Shown: piece after piece, positions 25,372-34,400 of the stretch
Layout: each line of letters begins with the position of its first letter
Numbering within the stretch: the first letter of the stretch is position 1
Translations under genes and position numbers: made by a program
Notes under the pieces: generated by a model
Databases searched by the model: none
Seen by the model: the letters and a program-made list of their open reading frames with translations, nothing else
What the model was told of the DNA's origin: nothing
Origin: a virus
Strand: one strand, 5' to 3'
Length of the DNA: 45,224 nt
Virus record (IMG/VR): IMGVR_UViG_3300017527_000316
Location: 1-45,224 of that record

Positions 25372-25965
25372 ATGGTTCGTGGTAGAATAAGTCCCAAGAC
25401 CAGAGACAGGTTTAGGAAATCTATACGGGACGTAGTTAAGGGCCTCAGTAGAAAGGTGCTTATATACAAGCAGCCTATTAAGCAGGAGTGCCCTAATTGC
25501 TATTACGATAAGATGACCGGAAAGTCTACTGGTAAATGTAAACATACAGTGGAAGAATCCGAACAGCTACAGCGTGATTATGCCGCCCAACATCCTGGAC
25601 AAGTAAGATACAAATGGTTTAGAGTGGGACGATGCCCGATCTGTAGGGGCGAAGGCTATCTAGAAATCAAACGCCGTACCTGGGCAGATTGTTTGGTTAT
25701 CTGGAGTCCTGGCCGTTACGACAACAATAACGTATATACACCAGCTGGTACTGAAGGATCAACAGCGGTGCAGCTCAAAACGCATCCTAAATATTACGAT
25801 ACATTCAAAAACTGTGACACACTTGTTATAGATGGTGTGGAATGTAAATTGTCTAAACCCCCGATACTAAGAGGCTTAGGTAGCCAGGCAGTATTGATTA
25901 TAGACGCATTTACAACAGATAAACCTAAACTAGACAGTGGAGAAATTATAAAGGAATATAATTAA
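25372..25965 (+). CDS. Zn-ribbon neck protein (head-closure-like)
   Basis: The 197-residue protein has a treble-clef/zinc-ribbon arrangement with Cys40 and Cys43 (ECPNCYYD) and Cys88 and Cys91 (RCPICRGEGY), plus Cys56 and His58 nearby. The C-terminal 100 residues are beta-rich (WADCLVIWSPGRYD; AVLIIDAFTTDKP). In several large phages a structural protein with CPNC...CPxCxGxG sits between adaptor and tail-terminator genes, which supports a head-closure (stopper) role here. The start is ATG 25372 with AGGAG. The stop TAA overlaps the next ATG, implying coupled translation. Confidence 0.5.
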   Translation: MVRGRISPKTRDRFRKSIRDVVKGLSRKVLIYKQPIKQECPNCYYDKMTGKSTGKCKHTVEESEQLQRDYAAQHPGQVRYKWFRVGRCPICRGEGYLEIKRRTWADCLVIWSPGRYDNNNVYTPAGTEGSTAVQLKTHPKYYDTFKNCDTLVIDGVECKLSKPPILRGLGSQAVLIIDAFTTDKPKLDSGEIIKEYN

Positions 25966-26606
25966 TGCAGAAGGTTCAAGCAATAAATAAACTCACTAAG
26001 GGCATGAGCAAATTGATAAAGGCATCCTTGACGGTCAAATTTGCTAAAGCATCAGAGCAGGTACAGCAGGCCATAATAGATGAGTACGATCAAGAGCTTG
26101 TGGATGTAGTAACGGACAGGAACAGTAAGACTAATCCCAATCTCTACCGAGATGAGTTTATAGAACGTTTGGCAGAATTTGATTACGTCGACGTCAGTGG
26201 GGATACCATCTCTTTAATATGCCCCGATATGGAAACCTTTGATTTCTCTGGAAGATTGAAAGTTATACAAGCCATTATGCATGGGATGGCAGGAGTTTAT
26301 GTTGAAATAAATGAAGAAGACTATATAAGTGTATTTGGTAAGCGGCCGGTAAATCAAGATCCAGTGGATGAATACGTCCCGCCCAAAGAAAAAATATATA
26401 TAGTCAGATATAATGCCAAAATTAAATCAGCAGAACGAGAATTAAATAAAAAGTTTGTTCGTTACCCATTCTCCAACACAGCACCCTTCAATATACTTGA
26501 TGAAGGGGATAAATATATAGAGGAGAATATGGGTAGGTGGATTGAGGAAGCTCTAGAAGAAGCTCAGAAGATTTTCTCTATGAACTATAAAGGAGCTAGA
26601 TTATAA
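25965..26606 (+). CDS. Neck/tail-completion region protein, unrecognised
   Basis: The 213-residue protein has a helical N-terminus (MQKVQAINKLTKGMSKLIKA) and a central alpha/beta part (YVDVSGDTISLICPDME). The C-terminal helix is rich in Glu and Lys (EENMGRWIEEALEEAQKIF). It overlaps both neighbours by one base (TAATG at each end), so it is translated as part of the neck cassette. By gene order it may be a neck or tail-completion protein; no family is recognised. It contains by chance an 11-mer also found near 4070. Confidence 0.45.
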   Translation: MQKVQAINKLTKGMSKLIKASLTVKFAKASEQVQQAIIDEYDQELVDVVTDRNSKTNPNLYRDEFIERLAEFDYVDVSGDTISLICPDMETFDFSGRLKVIQAIMHGMAGVYVEINEEDYISVFGKRPVNQDPVDEYVPPKEKIYIVRYNAKIKSAERELNKKFVRYPFSNTAPFNILDEGDKYIEENMGRWIEEALEEAQKIFSMNYKGARL

Positions 26607-27589
26607 TGGGTTATGTAATAGATCCTTACGATAATACCAAAGCCGATATGACCAGCCTTCGTAAAGAAGACCTGAGTTTATATTATCATATAAAAGATAT
26701 AGTACTTCGTAATTTTGTAGAGTTTGAGGAGTTAGCTGGTCTCAAACTAATGCCTGAGATGTGTGGTATGGATAGTTTTGTTTACGAATACATATCTGAT
26801 CTGGAACCTTCCCCCACGGAGCGTGGAAGGGGTTGGAGGTATTTCGATCCACCGAGTGGCGGTCTCCCATGCGAGCCATACCCATCTGTTTCTGGTACAA
26901 ACGGTGATGGAGATCCAGCGTTTGGTACGCCAGAACAGTCTTTGCAAATAGGTGTGTTTGAAACCACTACGAGTGGTTTGGCACAGACGTCAGCATCAGA
27001 GTATCTTGTTGATTATATTGACGGAAGAATTGTTTCCACAAGAAAGCTCAGTGACGCGTCATTCGTGTCGTATCACTGGAATTATGTTTCAGTTGTAGAT
27101 GAATGGGCAGCCATTGAAGCTGCCGACCCACCTGTAATCGTTATTGATATGCATGGTACCGATAAGATGGGTTATCAATTAGGTGGAGGGAAACGAGCTG
27201 TACGTAAAGTCGACATACATGTATTTGCGTCCAGCCCAGCAGAGCGTAACGATATAGTAGAAACGTTATATGACGGTCTTTTCAACAGAAGTTGTCCTTT
27301 ATATAACTTCCCTACTGGTACAGTCCTTGATTATGATGGAACATTTTACGGACGACGTGCCGCAGCGACGCCAGATAATAAACTAACCTACTTATTTGAT
27401 AGAGAGAAGATTTCGTATGTCAGTCAGCTGAACTTTGATTCCGTTGTGGCTAGACATGTCAATTTGCCCCTTGTCATGTCACGCGGCCGTGACGAAGTCA
27501 TGCTAAGCGACTTAAACGCGTATAGGTCAAAAGTTAGTTTTGACATGTTTTCGTATGACGACAGAACAACAGGCAGAACTTATAATTAA
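26606..27589 (+). CDS. Putative tail terminator protein
   Basis: The 327-residue protein has a C-terminal half matching the pattern of phage tail terminators: VIVIDMHGTDKMGYQLGGGK, then VRKVDIHVFASSPAERNDIV and LYNFPTGTVLDYDGTFYG. The family layout is a beta strand, a charged strand and a helix, then a strand-turn. The N-terminal 150 residues are extra and include a beta region with Ser/Gly turns, longer than usual for this family. It lies just before the major tail protein, the expected place. An in-gene hairpin with CCACG/CGTGG arms near 26807-26823 is probably incidental. Confidence 0.55.
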   Translation: MGYVIDPYDNTKADMTSLRKEDLSLYYHIKDIVLRNFVEFEELAGLKLMPEMCGMDSFVYEYISDLEPSPTERGRGWRYFDPPSGGLPCEPYPSVSGTNGDGDPAFGTPEQSLQIGVFETTTSGLAQTSASEYLVDYIDGRIVSTRKLSDASFVSYHWNYVSVVDEWAAIEAADPPVIVIDMHGTDKMGYQLGGGKRAVRKVDIHVFASSPAERNDIVETLYDGLFNRSCPLYNFPTGTVLDYDGTFYGRRAAATPDNKLTYLFDREKISYVSQLNFDSVVARHVNLPLVMSRGRDEVMLSDLNAYRSKVSFDMFSYDDRTTGRTYN

Positions 27590-27612
27590 GTTTTGGGAAA
27601 AGGATTGCATTG

Positions 27613-27630
27613 TAAACTAGCCTCAGTTTA
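27613..27630 (+). promoter_or_regulatory. Leader element before the tail-tube gene: inverted repeat plus shared 13-mer
   Basis: TAAACT and AGTTTA flank AGCCTC as a perfect 6-bp inverted repeat. The first 13 bases match the intergenic element at 4060-4072 in 12 of 13 positions. The 134-base non-coding leader (27590-27723) before the tail-tube gene is the longest upstream region in the window. It holds only this element and the AGGAGG of the next gene (27711-27716). No convincing sigma-70 -35/-10 pair is visible. Confidence 0.3.
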
Positions 27631-27723
27631 TGTGTGATAGGATTTTTTAACTAGAATCGACCTGATGATAGTAGAGTAATTTTTGAAGACCCCAATAGGA
27701 AATGATAGGAGGAATACATTACT

Positions 27724-29298
27724 ATGGCTAGAAATAGAATCATTTATGCGTCTCAGAGTGTGTGGGCCGAAGGTGAAGTTCTTTATAGAGTTCAGTCTCT
27801 TGGAACAACCACTACGTTCACATCTGAAGACATTTTCGAACTCGGCCATCTCGACATTATTGATGTTGTTGATGACGTACCCGCTGTTGCGGTTACTCTA
27901 AACACCAATGATTTCGGCGATGTTGCCACTCTAGCAATTCTAGCTCAGGTTCCTGCTGTAAAGAGAGCAATGGACGCCACTGCAGATTCTTCTACTGGAA
28001 ACCTTGTTTCTGGTGCAGATTATCTACACGGTGTTTCACTTGCCGACTTTGCTGTGACATGTGGTAACCTAACCGGTATTACCATGTGGGCCCCAGTACA
28101 GGCTGAATGCGACCTGGGTACTCTGGCCAATAATATTGACCAAACCCTTTTCTTGGATGAGGTTTATATTAATAGCCTAGAGTTCAGTTATACAACCGGT
28201 GCTAACGCAACAGAGAATTACGGAGCTGAGACAGATAACAAAATGTGGCTGTTGAATGACGGTGCTTTTGTTAGTTATGAATCAGCCACCATGCTTGGAG
28301 CAGAGACTGAGTGGGTAGTTGCTTCTGGTGTTGCCATCCCAGTACTTTCTACAGGAAACTATGCTTTCTTGAGAAAGACCCAAGATGGCCTTCCAGGCGT
28401 AACAGTTTTTAAGGCCGCTGATAATGAGAAGATGACTTATGCCGTTAAAGAAGCGTCTGACGCTACTTTAGATTTGGCTGCGGATTTCTCATTCACAGAT
28501 CCAGGAGCTCCGGCTTCAATCGGTGATGCAGTATCTGGTCCGATCACTCTTACTATACCCACTGGCGTGACTATGGAAGCTGGTGATGAGTTAGAAGTGG
28601 TTTATGCTGGTGATGCGTATGGGCCTATGCCTAATACGTACTTTGTTGAAAAAACTGACGGTGCTAATGCTGATGTTGGTGCTCTTCGTCAGGGCCAGGT
28701 AGAAATTTACATTGTTGACCCAAGCACACCTTCTTTTGAAGCTGCTTGGCGTTTGACTGGTGTTACCATTTCTGCTGACCTTACACGTGAGCCTCTAACT
28801 GAGCTTGGCCATCTTGGTCCTTATGACCGTCCGTTGACTCTGCCTATTCCGATTACCGTAACTGTAGATTCTACAGCTGGTGATCTTGAGAACTGGGCTA
28901 AGTTTGCTGGCCAAGACTATGAAACACTAGATGACATTGATCTTAATGACCTTATGAACAAAGATGATCTTTGTCTAGTTGTAAAGGTTTTTGAACAGAC
29001 TGATGAAGAAGCTGGTGGAACCGGTTCTGCCCGTAAGGCTCTTACCGAGAGCGTTATCGGTGAACAACAGTTCTTGGATGGTGCTCTACAGGTTGCTTAT
29101 ACATCTGGTAGCCAAGAGTATGCTCTGAAAACTATCGTAGTGAAGAATTTGAAAATTACGGATGAAGGCATGACTCTAGATGTGGGTGCTAACGCTACTC
29201 AAACATTTGGTTTCCGTTGTAACAATGATTTGTTTGTTATCAAGGGCGACATGTCCGATGCAGCTGAAGCAATCGCTGTTGCACGTAATATTTCATAA
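27724..29298 (+). CDS. Major tail tube protein (two-domain, T5-like arrangement suspected)
   Basis: The 524-residue protein starts MARNRIIYASQSVWAEGEV. It contains two related segments. Residues of about 39-77 read ELGHLDIIDVVDDVPAVAV, then GDVATLAILAQ. Residues of about 360-398 read ELGHLGPYDRPLTLPIPIT, then GDLENWAKFAGQ. Both have the beta-strand layout of tail-tube domains, suggesting a duplicated tube fold that could assemble as trimers like T5 pb6 (known for T5, inferred here). A loop domain of about residues 225-335 (PGAPASIGDAVSGPITLTI) may decorate the tube. Position before the chaperones and tape measure, high-expression AGGAGG and a following hairpin all fit the main tail protein. 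No sheath gene is seen nearby. Confidence 0.75.
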   Translation: MARNRIIYASQSVWAEGEVLYRVQSLGTTTTFTSEDIFELGHLDIIDVVDDVPAVAVTLNTNDFGDVATLAILAQVPAVKRAMDATADSSTGNLVSGADYLHGVSLADFAVTCGNLTGITMWAPVQAECDLGTLANNIDQTLFLDEVYINSLEFSYTTGANATENYGAETDNKMWLLNDGAFVSYESATMLGAETEWVVASGVAIPVLSTGNYAFLRKTQDGLPGVTVFKAADNEKMTYAVKEASDATLDLAADFSFTDPGAPASIGDAVSGPITLTIPTGVTMEAGDELEVVYAGDAYGPMPNTYFVEKTDGANADVGALRQGQVEIYIVDPSTPSFEAAWRLTGVTISADLTREPLTELGHLGPYDRPLTLPIPITVTVDSTAGDLENWAKFAGQDYETLDDIDLNDLMNKDDLCLVVKVFEQTDEEAGGTGSARKALTESVIGEQQFLDGALQVAYTSGSQEYALKTIVVKNLKITDEGMTLDVGANATQTFGFRCNNDLFVIKGDMSDAAEAIAVARNIS

Positions 29299-29316
29299 AT
29301 GATATAAGGTAAAAGG

Positions 29317-29343
29317 AAGCGGCCGGTTTCGGCCGGCCGCTTT
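29317..29343 (+). terminator. GC-rich hairpin after the tail-tube gene
   Basis: AAGCGGCCGG (29317-29326) pairs with CCGGCCGCTT (29333-29342) around a 6-base loop. Only TTT follows, so termination may be partial. It probably lowers downstream expression relative to the tube gene or protects its mRNA end. Confidence 0.7.
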
Positions 29344-29367
29344 GAATTTAATGGGAGAGGAGAAATT

Positions 29368-29619
29368 ATGGCAGCTAATGAAAGAAGTAAGGAAAAACTA
29401 CTTAGAGATGTTGAGTCCGAGATTACTCGGCTGTTTGAACAGGCTCTAGACTATGCACAAGTTGCATGTCCAACTCAAGACACCTACAAGGTTCTCCGCT
29501 CTAAAATTCTAAGAGTGGGAAACAATTGTATTCGTAATATAAAGAAAAAGGTACAGCACTACGACGTCGAATATCTTGCTCAGACTGAGGAAGTTATCGA
29601 GGTTAAACAGTCTAAATAA
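29368..29619 (+). CDS. Small helical protein of the tail-assembly region
   Basis: The 83-residue product (MAANERSKEKLLRDVESEIT, then LFEQALDYAQ) is predicted entirely helical, basic in the middle and mixed-charge at the end. It has a good ribosome binding site (GGGAGAGGAG). The position between tube and chaperone-like genes suggests a tail-assembly factor, but no family is recognised. Confidence 0.55.
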   Translation: MAANERSKEKLLRDVESEITRLFEQALDYAQVACPTQDTYKVLRSKILRVGNNCIRNIKKKVQHYDVEYLAQTEEVIEVKQSK

Positions 29620-29640
29620 AAGGAAACGGAGGATATCAAC

Positions 29641-30378
29641 ATGGCAGAACAAGAAAAGGAAACCAGAAGAACATTTTTGGGGCCGGATGAAGAAACCAAG
29701 TATTATATCGAAACGCCTACTGCGGAAGATATAAGAGGTGCAGACTGGCAGTATAGTAAAACCTATACCCAGTGTCTGGTCGAAGGCATTACAACTAGTG
29801 CCGAGATGATGGACATTCTGTTGAGGAGAGGCATTATCGGATCGGAATTTGAACAACGTGCCAATGAATTGGCAGAAAAGTTGGCTGATGCTATTGCTGC
29901 TTTGGAAGCTACTGAGGATCTGGACGCTAAACGCGAACTATCTATTGGAGTAGCCAGGGCCAGAGAGGAATTGTTCCAGTGGAACCAGAGACTCAACGGA
30001 CCCATGAACAACACAGCAGAGCAGATTTCAGACGACGCCCGTCTAGAATATCTCACCTCCGCAATGGTCGTCAAAGAAGATGGCGATAATGTGTGGGATG
30101 GTTATGATAATTACCTTAAGGAGAAAAGTCAGGCACTCGCTCTTCGATCTCGTTTCGAAGTTATGCTCTATTTACAGGGCTTAGAATCTGACTTCTTGGA
30201 CCAAACACCAGAAGCTCAAGCTATGAAGGAGGTCGAGGCTGATATTATTGATAAAGCCCAGGCCGCTATCAAGGCATCTGAGGCTGTTCTGGAAGAGGAA
30301 GCCCAGGAAGCTAAAAAGCCGGTTGCAAAGAAAAGAGCAGCTCCTAAAAAAAGAGCTCCGCGTAAAAAGAAAGAGTAG
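29641..30378 (+). CDS. Putative tail assembly chaperone
   Basis: The 245-residue protein has a short N-terminal domain that opens TRRTFLGPDEETKYYIETPT. A long helical middle follows (LAEKLADAIAALEATEDLDA), with LFQWNQRLNGPMNN. The C-terminal tail is very basic (VAKKRAAPKKRAPRKKKE). Proteins in this position, before the tape measure, are normally chaperones that coat it during tail assembly and are often made in two forms by a ribosomal frameshift. The A-rich end (AAAAAG near 30364-30369) is a possible slip site two bases before the next gene start. The basic tail could bind the acidic tape measure or nucleic acid. Confidence 0.55.
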   Translation: MAEQEKETRRTFLGPDEETKYYIETPTAEDIRGADWQYSKTYTQCLVEGITTSAEMMDILLRRGIIGSEFEQRANELAEKLADAIAALEATEDLDAKRELSIGVARAREELFQWNQRLNGPMNNTAEQISDDARLEYLTSAMVVKEDGDNVWDGYDNYLKEKSQALALRSRFEVMLYLQGLESDFLDQTPEAQAMKEVEADIIDKAQAAIKASEAVLEEEAQEAKKPVAKKRAAPKKRAPRKKKE

Positions 30379-30380
30379 AT

Positions 30381-31391
30381 ATGAGCCTGACCCACGACGA
30401 AACAGAGCAAACTCTTACTAAGATTTTTAGCGGAGTTGATTACGCTTTTGTGAATGATTCCCTTTTGGTGTTTAAGTTTCCGTCTCATGAAGTAAGACAA
30501 AAAGCTTACATACAATACCAAAGGTCTTTTAAAAGTGCTGTTAAGCAGGGCATGATGCCTGCCGTGGAGCTTAGAGCTCTTATAGAAAAACGCAACCTTA
30601 TAACAGAAGCTGACAAGATGCATTTAAATAAGTTAGAAAGTCAGCTTGAGGCACAAGAGATACTTTTGTCAAAGACCACAAGGGTAAAAGCTAATCAAGA
30701 ACGTATAAAAAAGATTATAAGAAGACTGAAGCACGAGATACGTGAAATCGAGATAAAAAATACTTCCAAGATGATGATGTCTGCAGAGACAAAAGCCGAG
30801 GAAGACAGAACATTTTACGTATGCTGTGGATGTACGTACAAAGAAGGTGGCGAGACATTATTCTGGCCATCATATGAAGAGGCCCTGAAGGAAACTAATT
30901 TAGAACTAAAGGATACTATTCTATTAGCCTTTCTAAAATTTTATTCAGGGTTATCCACAACAACAATAAGAGAACTCGCTCGAAGTAGTTTGTGGCGAAT
31001 CAGATATATAAATAGTATAAAGACGTCGGACCCCTTGTTTGGGGTCCCGGCGTCTGAATATACTACCGACCAACTTAATTTAGTTTATTGGTCTAACTAT
31101 TATCAGAACATCTATGAGATGATGCCAGAAGATCGGCCTACTGATATGGTTATAGATGACGACGATGCATTGGACGCTTACATGAAAGCGTTCTACCAGG
31201 AAAGGAGTAAACAGGAAGCTGAAAGAAGACATAGTCAAAGTCGTTCTGGTAAACTATCCGCATTTGATGCAGAAGAGGTGATCGTTACGCGATCCCACGA
31301 GCTGTACGAAGATATAGAGTATGACGCACCAAGAGAAGCACAGAAGATAAAAGATCGAACAGATCTTAAAAAAAGGACGAGTCGCGGTTAG
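30381..31391 (+). CDS. Second tail-assembly-region protein, possibly joined to the previous by frameshift
   Basis: The 336-residue protein starts at ATG 30381, two bases after the previous stop and with only a weak purine stretch in front. Residues 1-140 are helical and basic (HLNKLESQLEAQEILLSKTT). Residues 145-165 contain YVCCGCTYKEGGE with three cysteines. Residues 180-330 are helical with YWSNYYQNIYEMMPEDRP, then a charged C-terminus. By position it is a second tail-assembly chaperone or a minor tail protein; no family is recognised. A -1 slip would link it to the upstream frame, as in many tail chaperone pairs. Confidence 0.5.
   Translation: MSLTHDETEQTLTKIFSGVDYAFVNDSLLVFKFPSHEVRQKAYIQYQRSFKSAVKQGMMPAVELRALIEKRNLITEADKMHLNKLESQLEAQEILLSKTTRVKANQERIKKIIRRLKHEIREIEIKNTSKMMMSAETKAEEDRTFYVCCGCTYKEGGETLFWPSYEEALKETNLELKDTILLAFLKFYSGLSTTTIRELARSSLWRIRYINSIKTSDPLFGVPASEYTTDQLNLVYWSNYYQNIYEMMPEDRPTDMVIDDDDALDAYMKAFYQERSKQEAERRHSQSRSGKLSAFDAEEVIVTRSHELYEDIEYDAPREAQKIKDRTDLKKRTSRG
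31021..31055. other. Strong hairpin inside a coding region
   Basis: AGACG...GGACCCC (31021-31034) pairs with GGGGTCC...CGTCT (31041-31055). That gives 12 paired bases interrupted by a small internal loop, around TTGTTT. Such a stable structure inside a gene may slow ribosomes or be a processing site. Confidence 0.5.
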
Positions 31392-31430
31392 GTCAGGCTA
31401 CTACTAATTAAGTAACTTTAGTAAGGATAA

Positions 31431-31448
31431 GTGCGGATAATTCCGTAC
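31431..31448. other. Small hairpin ahead of the tape-measure gene
   Basis: GTGCGGA (31431-31437) and TCCGTAC (31442-31448) pair, with one G-T, around TAAT. It stands about 15 bases before the ribosome binding site of the giant gene and may shape its translation. The 84-base gap around it holds nothing else recognisable. Confidence 0.4.
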
Positions 31449-31475
31449 ATTTTATTAGGCTTCGGAGGTGCACTC

Positions 31476-34400
31476 TTGGCAAAGCATGACGTTAATCTTA
31501 ATATTAACGATAACTCTAATCGTAAAGGTTCAGCTGGTGGTATAGCAGGGAAAGCGGCACAGACTAGTGTCAATGACTCTGCGGCGATGACCAAACTCGC
31601 CCGCTTATTAAAAGCCGCATTAGAAGAAAATTCCAAAAAGACAGGCACTGCTGTTGAGAAAGCCCTGAAGGGTATTCTACGTGAGATTACCAAAGGGCAA
31701 GGTACCGGTGCGTCTGGTGGTTTAAAAGAAGCTGAACTGAAAAGAATCCTACAAGGTGTAGGTAGAGAATTAGGACAAGAAGTTACCAAATCTATCACCA
31801 AGAGTTTGCCAAGGACTTCTGGTGCCAAGCAAAATACCAACGATATATCCAGAGCTATAGACAACAGTATGTCCAAAGCTGCTGAAAAAATGGCTCAAAC
31901 CATAGCAGGCCGCCTGACCAAACAGACCGGCATAAAGGTAAATTCCGATGAGTTATCTCGTGGAATCGCTGGTGCTATGCGAAACGCCCTTCCAGCAAGT
32001 TCTGAGAAAGCAACAAGAGACCTCACACAAGCCGTAGGTTCTATAAAGAATGTTTCCCGAGACATTACGACATTGGTGCGTCAAGTTGCTTCTATGCGTC
32101 AATCTGGTGGTAAGATTGATGTAGGTGAAATTAGTAGCGTACTGACTAGCATCAAGAAAATAGTAACCGATTTCAAACAACTGTCTTCAGAAGCTGTTAG
32201 AGCTAAAGATTCTTTGAGTGGTGTGGCAAAAGAAAGCTCCGCCATGATGAAGGACCTATCAGCTGCTATTGAAGATGTCAAAAAGAACGCTGCGAAGACA
32301 GTATCTGGTGTGCAGCAGAGAGCGGCAGGCGATCCTAAAGCCTTCACAAGAGAAGTTGTTACTGCAATGACTTCTGCTATCAAGAAGTCTGAGTCCTTGA
32401 AAGGTACCTCATTAGAGAAAGCTGTTAGAAGTTTAGAAGGTAAGATGGGCGACATGTCCAAGCTTGCTGACGAACTAAAAAGATTCCAGTCAGTCCTTAA
32501 GAAAGAAGTAGGATCTGGTTCCATAAAACTGGAAGGTGTCGACAAAGTTCTAAAGGAATTTGACGCCATCACCACAAAACTTGGTAACGTTCCAAAACAA
32601 ATGGGTATGGAAAAGCCGCCTAAGGAATGGGAAGAGCTTACCAAATCTTTGAACAACTTTACTAAGAATGCTTCTAAACTAACAACACAAGTAAAACTTA
32701 TCGTCGACGACACTGAAATCAAAAAGATGATTCCAGAGAAGATCGAGGTAAAGGTAGAACCTAAGGTAGAGACCAAGACCATTCACGACGAAGTAAAAGG
32801 TGCTGTGGTCAGTGCTCTTGACGAAGCTGAAAAGAAATCTGTCAAACCTAAAGTAGAGCCTATAGTCGCTAAGATAGAGCTGGCACTTTCCAAGAGAGAC
32901 TTGGAGGGTATGAGAAAAGGTTTGACTGAGCTGGGCAAAATGAACCTCGATACCAGTAAGCTCGCTAATGAGCTTAGAAAGAGTATCAATGTTCTTGAGG
33001 GCCAGGCTGAGATCAAGGCCAAAGTTACCTTAGATACTAAGGACTTTAATGCTAAGGCCAATAAGACCATAGCTGACCATAGAAAACTGATGGACTCGTT
33101 GCAGATGGGTAATCGTGCCAAATCTTTTGGTATGAAGGTAGATCCTACCGCCTATCCTATGTACAACAAGCAAGTTATTCGTCCTGAAAAGGGCGGAGCC
33201 GTCAGACCTGCCGGCACAATCAAAGAGATGTCTAGTGGTGCCCAGGATATTAGAAGACTGACTAACCAAAATATTAAGTCTTTGTCTGCTTCCTTATATA
33301 AGCTACAAGATCAAGTCGTAGCGAACCTGGAAAAGAATTTTGCAAAGGCCGAAAAGAAATGGGCTGTTGTAAAACCAACAGGTGGTTCAGCTAGAGATGC
33401 GTTCAAGCTCCAGCCAGGTAATCGTCAGTGGACTATGCAAATAGCCAACCTTGATCGCCTACAAAGAATCATGAAGGATTTTGATTCTGGTGTTACAGAT
33501 TTAGTAAAGGCCTATAAGTCTCAGGCAGTTTCTGAGCGTGTCACTGCTTCTGGCGGTGCTGGTAAGCAGGCCGATCTGGTAGGTCAGTGGTTGAAGACAG
33601 TATCCGACCAGCAAATTAAAGCTGTCGATGGGTTAGATGAACTTATAAAAAATAAACTTTCTGACATCAAGGCAGACTCTCCAGGAACAGAGGTCAGTGA
33701 TGAAATGCGTATGGCCTTACGTAAAGCTTTCGGAGACATCAAACTTGAGAACGTATTCAGAAAGACATACGCTGAAGCTGAAGCCAAACGTGAACTCCAA
33801 CGTGAGGGACTGGTAAAACAGGTAGCGTTACCTGCCGCTAAGGTAACCAAGACAGGTGATGTTTCTTTCCAGACCATTCACGGTGCAGAACGTGCACTTC
33901 CTAAGTTTGCTAAATTTGAGACAGGGTTTGAGAAACTTTATGGGCAACTGACAGATCTAGCTAAGGGAGATGTTGCTAAAGATATAAAGAAGAATATCCT
34001 TTCTGAGGCACGCGGTTATTCTGGTGCTATCAAAGAAGTAGGTATTCGACCTGGTGCGGACCAACGTGGTGAAGCTGAAGCACTAGCCAGAAACATGATC
34101 AACTCCATTGTTAAAGGTATTGGTGATAAGTCTGCTGGAGCTCAGTATGCCAGAGAGCTTTATGCTGGAGCGGCCACCTCTAAGAGATTTGCTGTGAAAG
34201 AGGCTGGTGGAGATCCTGCAAAATTCCAGAAAGATTTTGAAGCAGCGATGGCAAAGACCTACAGCGGCTTCGATGATTTTGCGGCCGCAATGAAGGCTGT
34301 TAATCTTTCAGCACTGGATGTTGCTAAGAGTCTAAACTCAATAGAAGTTTCCAACGTATACGATATTATGGGTAAGGTCCTAAGCGGTAGTGTAGGCAGA

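Noticed and set aside
26797-26832. GC-rich hairpin in the terminator-like neck gene as a regulatory site
   Set aside because: The stem is imperfect with a three-base bulge and lies inside a coding sequence; no supporting context.
32099-32782. 227-codon antisense frame inside the tape measure gene
   Set aside because: It is a shadow of the real frame, Ser/Leu/Phe-rich, without a ribosome binding site. Many similar antisense frames run through 31.5-45 kb.
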